Program-made: the position numbers and the translations under genes
Part shown: piece by piece, positions 1-7,511 of the stretch
Layout of the letters: every line of letters begins with the position of its first letter
Position numbering within the stretch: position 1 is the stretch's first letter
Source: Candidatus Woesearchaeota archaeon
GTDB taxonomy: Archaea > Nanobdellota > Nanobdellia > Woesearchaeales > UBA11576
Direction: 5' to 3'
NCBI GenBank assembly: GCA_003695435.1
Contig: RFJL01000051.1
Coordinates: forward strand, 1 to 35,326
Length of the DNA: 35,326 bases
The notes under the pieces: model-generated
What the model was told of the DNA's origin: nothing
What the model saw: the letters and a program-made list of their open reading frames with translations, nothing else
The model's database searches: none

Positions 1-1
1 T

Positions 2-1015
2 CCTCCCTCTACGACAATCGTTCGTGAATGGGAGTTAAAGGCAATTCGCGAAGAGGAAACCACCCTTAGCGAAAAGCTTCGCAAGGCGCTCAAAGAAGCA
101 GGACTTTCTGACGATATCATTGATGCTGGTCTTGATTTCTGGGTGTTGCTCAAGAACATTGAAGCAAGGAAACGCGTGAGTGCAAATATTACCTATTGTG
201 GAGAAGGAAAAGACAATGGTTTTTACCACATTAAGCTTTCACGCAATTCTCAAAAGGCATTTCGTGAACAATGGGCGACGTATGTTCTTTCGCGTCATTT
301 TGACTTTGTACCAAGAACGCAAATGAGTTGTCCTCTTCGCGTAGGTTATCACTTTCTTACTTCTCAGCACGACGTTGGACAGAACGAAGTGAAGGATGTT
401 CATTACTGGATGCGCACCCTGGCAACGTTCCACCGTAGAGCAGAGGACATTTTGTATGAAGAAGATCCTGGTTTTATTCTTCCAAACCTCTTCGAAAACT
501 TAAATCTTCTTGTTGACAAATACGCAGAAAAATGTGGTCGGCTTGGTTTGGAGTGGTTTGATAAAGAACTTTTTTCGTATGCGCTTAACTATCTTGCTCA
601 TAGTCCTCTTCAGAAATGCATCCATCATGACGTAAAAAAAGACAACAGAGTAGGTAAGTATCTTGTTGATCTAGAAAATATCTGTATTGGGCATGTTGGC
701 ATTGACCTCTCACTGGTTTTACTACAGGAAAACATTTCCCGAGATGAGTGGGATTGTTTTCTTAAAGATTATGCACACACGTATCTTGGTGCAGATAACG
801 TAAGCGATCATTATCCCTCTCTTTCAACGATGGAAGATTACCTCGCCGAGTTGCATGCTAGCACGAGATGGGGGGCTGTGTACAGTGCCACCCGCGAAGT
901 TGCAGGTATTGCACAGCGTATGCAAGAAATGCCACAGAGTTCTGAGAGAAACAAAATGGAAGAAGAATTAGATACTCTTCTAGGTTTTCTGAAGAGTGGT
1001 GCTTATCACGCGTGA
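2..1015 (+). CDS. APH-like phosphotransferase, 5' truncated
   Basis: The reading frame is open from base 2, so the gene starts upstream of the window; 337 residues are visible. The core carries an IHHDVKKDN segment (near base 620) that fits the catalytic HxDxxxxN loop of the aminoglycoside phosphotransferase/choline kinase superfamily, followed by LVDLENI, where the Asp would bind metal. Such enzymes transfer phosphate from ATP to small molecules or proteins; the substrate cannot be read here. A GTG at 143 could be called as a start, but the upstream frame continues with ordinary coding sequence, so that start is unlikely. Its 3' end overlaps the convergent AbrB-PhoU gene by 36 bases. Family fairly sure, function open. 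Confidence 0.75.
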   Translation, partial: PPSTTIVREWELKAIREEETTLSEKLRKALKEAGLSDDIIDAGLDFWVLLKNIEARKRVSANITYCGEGKDNGFYHIKLSRNSQKAFREQWATYVLSRHFDFVPRTQMSCPLRVGYHFLTSQHDVGQNEVKDVHYWMRTLATFHRRAEDILYEEDPGFILPNLFENLNLLVDKYAEKCGRLGLEWFDKELFSYALNYLAHSPLQKCIHHDVKKDNRVGKYLVDLENICIGHVGIDLSLVLLQENISRDEWDCFLKDYAHTYLGADNVSDHYPSLSTMEDYLAELHASTRWGAVYSATREVAGIAQRMQEMPQSSERNKMEEELDTLLGFLKSGAYHA

Positions 1016-1852
1016 GGCGAGCTGAAGGAGTCTTTCCTCAAGGATATAGTAAAATCCCACTTCTACAGGATATTTTTTTGCGTATGTTTTTCGTTGCATT
1101 CTTTTATTATCTTTCTCGCGAATACGCTGGAGAGTATCATAGACTTCCATGCTTTTCTCACTATCTTTTTTGAGGTAGGCTGTATACAGGTTATCGAAAT
1201 GGGGGAAAAGTGTTGAAACAAGTGAACAAGTCTTGTGTTGGATGACTCTTGCAAGTTCTGTTGTGATTTTTTCTAAGGTGGTAACAATGTCATAGTAATC
1301 ATACGTAACATCCCCTCCGTGCTTTGTTGTATGGATCAGGCGCAGGCAGTGGTCGCGTACTTTTCGTGTGTTGATTTTATAGGCATTTCCTTCTTCTGTG
1401 TCAATTGTCGAAAGATGGGAAAAGAGATAGTGGACCGTGTGAAATAGTTTTGTGATGAGTTGTTCTGTTTCTTGAGGGTCTTGTGTAAGAAATGAGTGTA
1501 TGACAACTTGGCGCGGTGTTTGAGAGATGATCTCAAGGCCGGTAAATGTCGAGATAAGAGTAGCAAGATCGGCATGAGGAGCTTCTTCAGGAAACGTGAG
1601 TGTTATTTGCGTGTATCCCGCTTTGTAAAGCGAGGCAACAATTGTTCTTATCTTCTGAAGAGAGGGGGTGTGTGTGAAGAGTATCTCTTTGCTTTTTTCT
1701 TTCTTTCTAAACGTGGAGGTTATGAAAAGGGCATCTCGCTCTTCCTCGAGGTAAACACTATCCCCTGCCTTGAGATTATGTTTTCTCACCCAGTCAATGG
1801 GCAGAGAAATAGTTGCCCCTCCTTTTCCTTGGGGTATGATTTTTCGTTGCAC
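980..1852 (-). CDS. AbrB-PhoU family regulator
   Basis: The 290 aa protein opens with an AbrB/SpoVT DNA-binding swapped-hairpin domain (residues about 1-45, RKIIPQGKGGATISLPIDWV), followed by a long helical part resembling PhoU (about 105-290). This is the archaeal AbrB-PhoU architecture, usually linked to phosphate-uptake control or general transcription regulation. No pst genes are in the window, so the target is unknown. The start is GTG at 1852: an in-frame stop lies directly upstream, and the protein begins exactly where the AbrB domain does. A TATA-like element about 25 nt upstream suggests a leaderless mRNA. The 3' end overlaps the kinase gene on the other strand by 36 bases. Confidence 0.82.
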   Translation of the reverse strand: MQRKIIPQGKGGATISLPIDWVRKHNLKAGDSVYLEEERDALFITSTFRKKEKSKEILFTHTPSLQKIRTIVASLYKAGYTQITLTFPEEAPHADLATLISTFTGLEIISQTPRQVVIHSFLTQDPQETEQLITKLFHTVHYLFSHLSTIDTEEGNAYKINTRKVRDHCLRLIHTTKHGGDVTYDYYDIVTTLEKITTELARVIQHKTCSLVSTLFPHFDNLYTAYLKKDSEKSMEVYDTLQRIREKDNKRMQRKTYAKKYPVEVGFYYILEERLLQLASRVISTTLQKT

Positions 1853-1871
1853 TCAGTACGCTGAAAGATTC

Positions 1872-1883
1872 AAAAATATAAAT
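1872..1883 (-). promoter_or_regulatory. TATA box of the AbrB-PhoU gene, within an inverted repeat
   Basis: On the minus strand this reads ATTTATATTTTT and is centred about 25 nt before the GTG start, which fits a leaderless transcript. It overlaps the left arm of an inverted repeat, AATATAAA (1875-1882) and TTTATATT (1893-1900), 10 nt apart. The symmetry could be an autoregulatory operator, or simply AT-rich coincidence. Confidence 0.5.
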
Positions 1884-1925
1884 CTTTGTTTTTTTATATT
1901 AATTCATCTTTCTTGTATACGGAAC

Positions 1926-2186
1926 TTATTCACCTATTTTTTTTCGTAGACTTGTAGGGTCATATCCAAGCGCAGCGCACGCATCTGAGAAGGTGAGAAC
2001 GTACTCCAGTCCCTCGGGTGGGTTGTTGTTGACCCATCTGCGTGCATTATCAGAAAGAAGAGGATCATAACTCTTCAGATCATTTAGTGCGCCTGCGATG
2101 AGGGCGGCATATAATTTCTTGATGCCTCTTATGTCCGTATAGTTGGTCTCATCGTTTTGTTCTATTTTATATGCGGGCAAATTCAT
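1926..2186 (-). CDS. Small helix-turn-helix-like protein, unknown function
   Basis: 86 aa. The C-terminal part (LTFSDACAALGYDPTSLRKKI) resembles a family of small bacterial and archaeal proteins in which an aromatic Arg-Trp segment (here ARRWVNN) is followed by a predicted helix-turn-helix ending in LGxDPxxLR. I recognise the pattern but know no established function; DNA binding is inferred. It lies 6 nt after the stop of the 621 aa gene. A GGAGG Shine-Dalgarno overlaps that stop codon, about 10 nt before this ATG, so the two genes are probably co-transcribed and translationally linked. Confidence 0.65.
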   Translation of the reverse strand: MNLPAYKIEQNDETNYTDIRGIKKLYAALIAGALNDLKSYDPLLSDNARRWVNNNPPEGLEYVLTFSDACAALGYDPTSLRKKIGE

Positions 2187-2192
2187 TTTTTA

Positions 2193-4058
2193 TCATCCTC
2201 CAGTACATTCCTTTTGAGAACATATCAGTTCTCTTAGTTTGTCTTTTTGAGCTCCTGTTTTTTGTGAAATATAGTCTAGCACTTCTTCTTTTCCTTGTTC
2301 ATCACAACCCTCTTCGAAAAGGGTGTATGCAAAGGGGAAGTCATAGGTGTGCATGATTTTTTGGCGTATGCTTCTCTTCTCTTCAGGGGTTCCTTTTTGG
2401 TAAAAAACAGGGTATGCTTTGTCAACTCGCGTAAGGAGATCGCGTTGGAGTAAAAAGCGCAGTGCGAGATAGTCCTCATGGGCAATCGCGACAGACTCAA
2501 ATACCTTTAATTCTTCTGAAGGGGAATTCATTGCGTTTTCGCAGAATGTTCGTTCAATTTCCCCATACATGATTTCGCGTGAAATGTTAACCCCCTCTTC
2601 ATCACCGAGGAGGTGACAGTATTTGTATGCGTGAAGAGGGTTTTTCTGTACGTAGTGTTGACGTGTCGAAGACATTCCCTCTTCGTCGTGTGAAAGTGCA
2701 AAGGCGCAATAGGCTGTGCAAGGATCTCTTTTGCTTATTGATCTCCCAAACCTTTTGAGAGGTTCTGGATCGTGTGTGATATTGAAAAGGGAGCTAAGAG
2801 CAACAAATGCATCAGGATAGCGTTCTCTTTTTTCTGCTAGATGGACCAGTTGTTCAAGACCTTCGCAGTCATTAAACTTGGAAAGGATGTCTGCGATCAA
2901 AGGAGTGTTAATGGGAGCTTCTTCGTATTGTTCATTTGTTGCAATACTCTCAATATATTTTCTTACAACATCAAGAAGATGTTTACCATCATCAATATCT
3001 TCAAGGAGCATTCTTGTTCTTGTAACTTCGCCTTGAGAGAGATACTGTAGAGCTTGGTGTGTGAGTGCCTCAATATCTTTTGCTTCTTTTAGGATGTGTT
3101 CTGCGTGGAATGTGTCCTGTTCAAGGAGTTCTCTTCCCAGAGGGCAGGGTCCTCCTTCAACACCTATTTTTTCAAGTATTCTCTCGTAAAGATCTGTATG
3201 TGTGTGTTGAATGTGGTGAGCAAGTGTTCGCAAGCCCTTAACATCCCCACTTTTTTCAAGACCGGCTATAGCTAGTTCATAATGTTCGTCGAGATCTCCA
3301 TGTGTTCTGATGTTGAATGCTGAAGGTGCAAAACATCTTCCAACCATATAATTTAGGTCTCTTCTTAGTGCCTTATTTTCAACGAGGTTTAGCTTAGTTG
3401 GCATGGGTGCTTTACTTGTGATATAGCACATAACCTCATACAGTCCTTGGTTGTTTTCTGTCTCAACGAAGGCGCGAATGGCATTGCTAAGGAGGGTTGC
3501 TTCAAGACGGAAGAGGGTATGTATATGTTCGGTTTGTTGTAGTTCGATCAGCCTTGCCAGATTTTCCTCTCCGAAAATGTTCTTATACTCGCAAGGCACG
3601 CGCGCATCAAAAATGAACTGGCCTCCAAAGGCTGTGCCTATGGGATCTTTAACAATACCGCGCATAAGTCTTCGAATGGTATTCTCATTTTGTTGATCTT
3701 CCTGCAGAAGCGGTTGGAGAAGTGAGAGAGGGTCACTTTGTTCAAAAACAAGTTCTTCTACGTCTTCATCTCGCTCGGAGGGGTTTTTAAGTGTGTGGCG
3801 TAGGAACGAAGCGCCAAACGAACTGTTTTGTTCAAGGGCTTTGCTGATAATTGTCTTCCTTTCTTCTTTGTCTTGAGCATGCTGATATGCGAACAAAGGG
3901 GATCGTTCTTGCAATATTGTTTTGTAGGATGTGGCTATTTCAGGAAAAACGCTCTCAACACGGTGGGGTGGGATGTGCAATTGGGAGAGTATGCATTCTA
4001 GATCTCGTCCCCTCCACTTCTGTTCGGAGTTTTCATTGCTTTTTACTTTGCGTTCCAT
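2193..4058 (-). CDS. 621 aa helical-repeat protein of unknown function
   Basis: A soluble, acidic, almost wholly helical protein with no signal peptide or membrane segment. Weakly repeated units of roughly 30-40 residues recur, for example AYCAFALSHDEEGMS, HAYKYCHLLGDEEGVN and FAYTLFEEGCDEQGKEEV: a small/aromatic helix followed by an acidic turn (D/E-E-E/Q-G). This pattern suggests a TPR- or HEAT-like alpha-solenoid, typically a protein-protein interaction scaffold. I recognise no catalytic motif. It is first in an operon with the 86 aa gene and is divergent from the secreted protein gene; a long palindrome lies in the shared promoter region. Confidence 0.7.
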   Translation of the reverse strand: MERKVKSNENSEQKWRGRDLECILSQLHIPPHRVESVFPEIATSYKTILQERSPLFAYQHAQDKEERKTIISKALEQNSSFGASFLRHTLKNPSERDEDVEELVFEQSDPLSLLQPLLQEDQQNENTIRRLMRGIVKDPIGTAFGGQFIFDARVPCEYKNIFGEENLARLIELQQTEHIHTLFRLEATLLSNAIRAFVETENNQGLYEVMCYITSKAPMPTKLNLVENKALRRDLNYMVGRCFAPSAFNIRTHGDLDEHYELAIAGLEKSGDVKGLRTLAHHIQHTHTDLYERILEKIGVEGGPCPLGRELLEQDTFHAEHILKEAKDIEALTHQALQYLSQGEVTRTRMLLEDIDDGKHLLDVVRKYIESIATNEQYEEAPINTPLIADILSKFNDCEGLEQLVHLAEKRERYPDAFVALSSLFNITHDPEPLKRFGRSISKRDPCTAYCAFALSHDEEGMSSTRQHYVQKNPLHAYKYCHLLGDEEGVNISREIMYGEIERTFCENAMNSPSEELKVFESVAIAHEDYLALRFLLQRDLLTRVDKAYPVFYQKGTPEEKRSIRQKIMHTYDFPFAYTLFEEGCDEQGKEEVLDYISQKTGAQKDKLRELICSQKECTGG

Positions 4059-4094
4059 GGAGTTCTATCAGCCGAACTGACTGTTATATTTTCA

Positions 4095-4120
4095 TCATAT
4101 TATTAATATTAATAATATGA
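4095..4120. promoter_or_regulatory. 26-bp perfect palindrome between divergent genes
   Basis: The 13-base half-site TCATATTATTAAT is followed immediately by its exact reverse complement, so all 26 bases are self-complementary. It lies 36 bases from the minus-strand start at 4058 and 37 from the plus-strand start at 4158, almost the exact centre of the 99-nt spacer. It also contains the only TATA-like sequence for both genes. It may be a shared bidirectional promoter, a dimeric regulator site, or both. Confidence 0.55.
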
Positions 4121-4157
4121 AAAAAGAAGTTATGGTGATGTAACATTCAGATGAGGT

Positions 4158-5039
4158 ATGAAGAGAAAAATAATTACTGGACTTGCAACGCTCCTTATGG
4201 GGGCGACACCACTCTACGCACAGGAGATGGCCGAGAAAGAATGCGCCCTCTCATATACGTCGCAAAAAGCGCTTGCGCATGTTGAACTGGATTACTCCGT
4301 AGAAGAATACATAAAAAATCTCTTTTGCCTTATTGACAAAGCAGAAACGGCTGTCGCAAACACCTTTACGCAGAACAGACAGCAAGACGCACCGCAAAAT
4401 CTTGTTTCAAAACTCACTCCGCTCATTGAAGAGCTGTACTCCCACCTCGAAAGAGCGGCCCCCAATAAAGAAAGTGAGGAGATTTCTAAAGTTCCCGCAA
4501 TAACTAAGGCATTAAGAGAAAGAGAGTGTGTAAGCAGAAGATACTGTACAACCGAATCTTTTGAGGATGATAGAATCAGGTTGTTCACTTACCACCCCTT
4601 CAGACTTTATTTTGAGCATTCAAAGGGCAGAATGTCCTTGTTTAAGGATGGCGAAGAGTCCTATTGGCTCATGGTGTGGAAAGGTGACCCTGTTCAAAAG
4701 AAGATAGCCGAAACCATGTTTGTTTCATCCACAGCAGAAGATGGACGTCTTATAACAAGAATTGAAGGGGATGAAAACAATGATGCAATGTGGGATTACT
4801 CAGGAGCAATGCGCGCATGGACGCAAGGAGGACATTCCTACTTTGAAGCGGATCTTGACGCAAACAATGACGGAATACCTGATTCTCGCACTGTGACCGT
4901 TGATTTTCCAGGGGGAACGACGCGTGAACTCTATTTTGGAAATAAACTCCAAGAGCGTACAACAACACACTATTCAGTTGAGAACAACACAGTCGAGAAC
5001 AACCTGCCACAAAAAGGAAAGGACGTAAGGACAAAGTAG
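4158..5039 (+). CDS. Secreted protein with Asp-rich, calcium-loop-like motifs
   Basis: 293 aa. The N-terminus is a typical signal peptide: MKRK, a hydrophobic stretch to about residue 19, then a likely signal peptidase cut after LYA. The mature part is charged with no further membrane helix, so it is probably exported and soluble. Two Asp-rich loops, EGDENNDAMWD and DLDANNDGIPDS, resemble the DxDxDGxxD calcium loops of EF-hand/thrombospondin-type-3 repeats; calcium binding is inferred. Five cysteines follow the signal peptide. The ATG at 4158 is supported by a GAGGT Shine-Dalgarno just upstream. Function not recognised. Confidence 0.65.
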   Translation: MKRKIITGLATLLMGATPLYAQEMAEKECALSYTSQKALAHVELDYSVEEYIKNLFCLIDKAETAVANTFTQNRQQDAPQNLVSKLTPLIEELYSHLERAAPNKESEEISKVPAITKALRERECVSRRYCTTESFEDDRIRLFTYHPFRLYFEHSKGRMSLFKDGEESYWLMVWKGDPVQKKIAETMFVSSTAEDGRLITRIEGDENNDAMWDYSGAMRAWTQGGHSYFEADLDANNDGIPDSRTVTVDFPGGTTRELYFGNKLQERTTTHYSVENNTVENNLPQKGKDVRTK

Positions 5040-5174
5040 CTTAGCGATGCTGTGAAATGAAAGGTGATTAGAGATTTGGTTCTCAGTACCGAAAAGGTGT
5101 GATGACAATCACAAGAGTTATAATCGCCATCAGCAGCTTCTTTCCAGAACCAAGCACCTCAACACGCAGTTTAA

Positions 5175-5182
5175 TTTTTTTT
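5175..5182 (+). terminator. T-tract terminator candidate in a 253-nt gap
   Basis: A run of eight T lies in the gap between the secreted protein (ends 5039) and the YccA-like gene (5293). Archaeal transcription commonly ends at oligo-T tracts without a hairpin. A small inverted repeat GTGAT-GACA-ATCAC (about 5098-5111) lies upstream. I see no further gene in this gap. Confidence 0.45.
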
Positions 5183-5261
5183 GTAGGGTGCCTGCAAGTC
5201 CGCCCCAACTCCTCTTGGCTCTTCTTAGCATCTTCCCAAAACGAAGGATGAAAACATACCA

Positions 5262-5271
5262 TTTTTTAAAT
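5262..5271 (+). promoter_or_regulatory. TATA box of the YccA-like gene
   Basis: TTTTTTAAAT is centred about 27 nt before the ATG at 5293. This supports the internal start over the longer reading frame from 5188, which would put the TATA box inside the coding region. Confidence 0.5.
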
Positions 5272-5292
5272 CCCTTTACCTATGATTATCTT

Positions 5293-6015
5293 ATGAGAAC
5301 GTCAAATCCCGCACTTAACGAGAAAGCATTTGCAGTGCCCTTATCAGGTCATAAGGCAATGACTGTTGATGGTGCAATCAATAAATCTTTCATCTTGATT
5401 GCGCTTACCGTCTTCACGTTTTTGCTGTCATGGGATTTTGCTCTTGCAAACCCGAACGCATTGGGTTTTGTTCTCATCGGTGGCTTGGCTGCGTTTATCG
5501 TGGCACTTATTACTATTTTCAAACAGGAGTGGTCGCCAGTTACTGCGCCTATCTACGCACTTCTTGAAGGCGCGTTGCTCGGATCCATTTCTGCTGTGTT
5601 CGAAGCTATTTACCCGGGTATTGTGTTTCAAGCAGTGGGACTTACGCTTGCTGTGTTTTTGAGCATGCTTTTTGTGTATAAGCAGAAGATCATCAAAGTA
5701 ACAGATAATTTTAGGAGAGGTTTGCTTATTGCAACCTTTGGTATTGTGGTTTTTTACCTTGTCGCGTTGGTACTAAGTTTCTTCTCTATTAGCCTTCCTG
5801 TGTTTGAATCTGGAGCGGTGGGTATTGCGTTTAGCCTTATTGTCGTAGCTATCGCAGCACTCAACTTGCTTCTTGATTTTGATTTTATTGAGAAAGCAGC
5901 ACATAGAGCTCCGCAGTACATGGAGTGGTATGCAGGTTTCGGTCTTCTTGTAACTCTGATTTGGTTGTACCTTGAAATTTTAAGACTTCTTGCAAAGCTT
6001 CGCGATAACAGGTAG
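5293..6015 (+). CDS. Bax inhibitor-1/YccA-like membrane protein
   Basis: 240 aa from the chosen start. The N-terminus MRTSNPALNEKAF is the hallmark opening of the YccA/BaxI_1 family of the BI-1 (TMBIM) superfamily. About seven hydrophobic helices follow, and a polar region with Asp residues (LLLDFDFIE, residues about 193-201) matches the position where related proteins form the calcium/proton-sensing site. TMBIM proteins leak calcium or influence membrane protease activity; the role in archaea is not established. The frame is open back to 5188, but the family N-terminus and TATA spacing both favour 5293. A T-rich tract follows. Confidence 0.85.
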   Translation: MRTSNPALNEKAFAVPLSGHKAMTVDGAINKSFILIALTVFTFLLSWDFALANPNALGFVLIGGLAAFIVALITIFKQEWSPVTAPIYALLEGALLGSISAVFEAIYPGIVFQAVGLTLAVFLSMLFVYKQKIIKVTDNFRRGLLIATFGIVVFYLVALVLSFFSISLPVFESGAVGIAFSLIVVAIAALNLLLDFDFIEKAAHRAPQYMEWYAGFGLLVTLIWLYLEILRLLAKLRDNR

Positions 6016-6029
6016 GGCGGCGTTGCAGG

Positions 6030-6058
6030 TTTTTTTTTTTTTTTTTCCCCCTTTTTTT
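6030..6058 (+). terminator. T17-C5-T7 homopolymer tract, likely terminator
   Basis: Seventeen T, five C and seven T in succession, 15 bases after the YccA-like stop and before the next promoter. Position and composition fit an archaeal oligo-T terminator. Homopolymer lengths like this are also where read or assembly errors concentrate, so the exact count is uncertain. Confidence 0.6.
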
Positions 6059-6116
6059 GGTTGAGTGTGAATTAAGCAAGTATCTTGTATACATAAACCC
6101 GCAAGTAATCAATAAG

Positions 6117-6124
6117 AATATAAG
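6117..6124 (+). promoter_or_regulatory. TATA box of the MgtC/DUF4010 gene
   Basis: AATATAAG is centred about 28 nt before the ATG at 6148. The spacing favours that ATG and a leaderless mRNA. Confidence 0.45.
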
Positions 6125-6147
6125 TTCAAGCATGCTGTTCTTTGTTT

Positions 6148-7467
6148 ATGTTTGAAGAGCATTTATTTGAAATGTTGATCGCGCTTGCAATTGGGGCGAT
6201 GATTGGCCTTGAGAGGGAGATTGAAATTCAGCAAAAGCGAATTAAGGATACGGTCGGCGTTCGCACGTTTATGCTGATTGCTCTACTAGGATCTCTTACC
6301 GCTCTTCTTGTAGACTTTCATCAGTGGATGTTCGCAGCTGCTTTCATAGTGCTCTCTTTGTTTATTCTGGTACATTACCTACTCGCAGGACTCTCAGAGA
6401 GAAAAAGAGAGATGACAACGGAGTTCACGGCAATCCTCACCTTTATCTTAGCTGCTGTTGCAATTGAGGGGTACGCGCAATTCGCAGTTCTTTTCGCCAT
6501 TCTCATTCTCGTCATACTTACGCTTAAACGACCCTTGCATACGTTTGCAAGAAATGTGTTAGCATCAGAATTACAAGCAGCAATAAAATTTGCAGTAATC
6601 ACGCTTGTCGTTCTCCCTTTTCTTCCAAACGTGGATTTTGCCCCTACTGATAGCAGTGCAATCGCTTCAGTTTCAAAAGCTATTTCTCCTCAATTCTTCA
6701 CTGTGCTAAGCCAGCTTGACGTATTTAACCCGTATAAGATATGGCTCATGGTGGTGTTCATCTCAGGTCTTTCCTTTATTGGTTATATTCTTGTTAAGAC
6801 GGTAGGAGCAGGAAAGGGTATTGGTATCACCGCTCTTCTTGGGGGTATGGTGTCAAGCACTGCGGTAACATCAAGCATGGCGCTTGAATCAAAACGAGTA
6901 AAGGGCATCTCTCTTGCAGCTGCAGTTGGAGTGCTCATTGCATGTTCTGTGATGTTTGTGCGAGTACTTGTTGAATTGCTTGTGGTTAATCCTTCTCTTC
7001 TTTCTCTTGCCGCACTTCCTTTATTTGCGATGACGCTAAGTGGTTTTTTAGGAGCATATTATTTCTATCATAAACAGAGATCAAAACATAAACATAAGCA
7101 TGAAGTCTCTTTTTCAACACCGTTTGCACTTGGACCTGCGCTTAAATTCGCGCTTTTCTTCGGATTCGTGCTTATCCTCTCTAAATTAGGTCAGTTGTTT
7201 TTCGGATCAAAAGGGGTCCTTGCAGCAAGTCTTGTAGCGGGTTTTGCAGATGTCGATGCAATCACACTTTCTCTTGCAAATCTCGCAGCAACAGGGGATA
7301 TTTCATCAACCGTTGCGGTAACGGGTATTGTTCTTGCAACAATGACAAATACCGCAGTCAAAGCGGGAATTGCCTACCTCTTTGGAGAATCATTGTTTTC
7401 AAGAAGAGTTGTAGTAGCACTTAGCACTACCGTGGTTATAGGCATACTTGCACTTCTCGTTTTTTAA
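6148..7467 (+). CDS. MgtC/SapB-DUF4010 family membrane protein
   Basis: 439 aa, strongly hydrophobic with around a dozen membrane segments. The N-terminal portion (LIALAIGAMIGLEREIE...VGVRTFMLIALLGSL) is the MgtC/SapB signature: two glycine-rich helices around a GLERE-type motif, then a GxRT turn. The remainder matches the DUF4010 half seen in two-domain versions, including SSTAVTSSMALESKR and AGFADVDAITLSLA. Family members are associated with magnesium homeostasis and acid or low-Mg survival, but transport is unproven. A TTG at 6142 is also in frame; the ATG two codons later fits the TATA spacing better. Confidence 0.85.
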   Translation: MFEEHLFEMLIALAIGAMIGLEREIEIQQKRIKDTVGVRTFMLIALLGSLTALLVDFHQWMFAAAFIVLSLFILVHYLLAGLSERKREMTTEFTAILTFILAAVAIEGYAQFAVLFAILILVILTLKRPLHTFARNVLASELQAAIKFAVITLVVLPFLPNVDFAPTDSSAIASVSKAISPQFFTVLSQLDVFNPYKIWLMVVFISGLSFIGYILVKTVGAGKGIGITALLGGMVSSTAVTSSMALESKRVKGISLAAAVGVLIACSVMFVRVLVELLVVNPSLLSLAALPLFAMTLSGFLGAYYFYHKQRSKHKHKHEVSFSTPFALGPALKFALFFGFVLILSKLGQLFFGSKGVLAASLVAGFADVDAITLSLANLAATGDISSTVAVTGIVLATMTNTAVKAGIAYLFGESLFSRRVVVALSTTVVIGILALLVF

Positions 7468-7481
7468 AACCCTGCGTTACG

Positions 7482-7489
7482 CTTATAAG
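7482..7489 (+). promoter_or_regulatory. TATA box of the U32-peroxiredoxin operon
   Basis: CTTATAAG, itself a perfect 8-bp palindrome, is centred about 26 nt before the ATG at 7512 in a 44-nt intergenic gap. Confidence 0.5.
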
Positions 7490-7511
7490 AAGGGTCTTTG
7501 AGAGTGGTATT

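Noticed and set aside
5098-5111. Possible C box (GTGATGA) of a C/D guide RNA in the gap after the secreted protein
   Set aside because: No CTGA D box at a suitable distance and no C'/D' pair, so a guide RNA cannot be supported.
5188-5292. 35-residue N-terminal extension of the YccA-like protein
   Set aside because: The family N-terminus begins at MRTSNPALNEKAF and the TATA box lies within the supposed extension.
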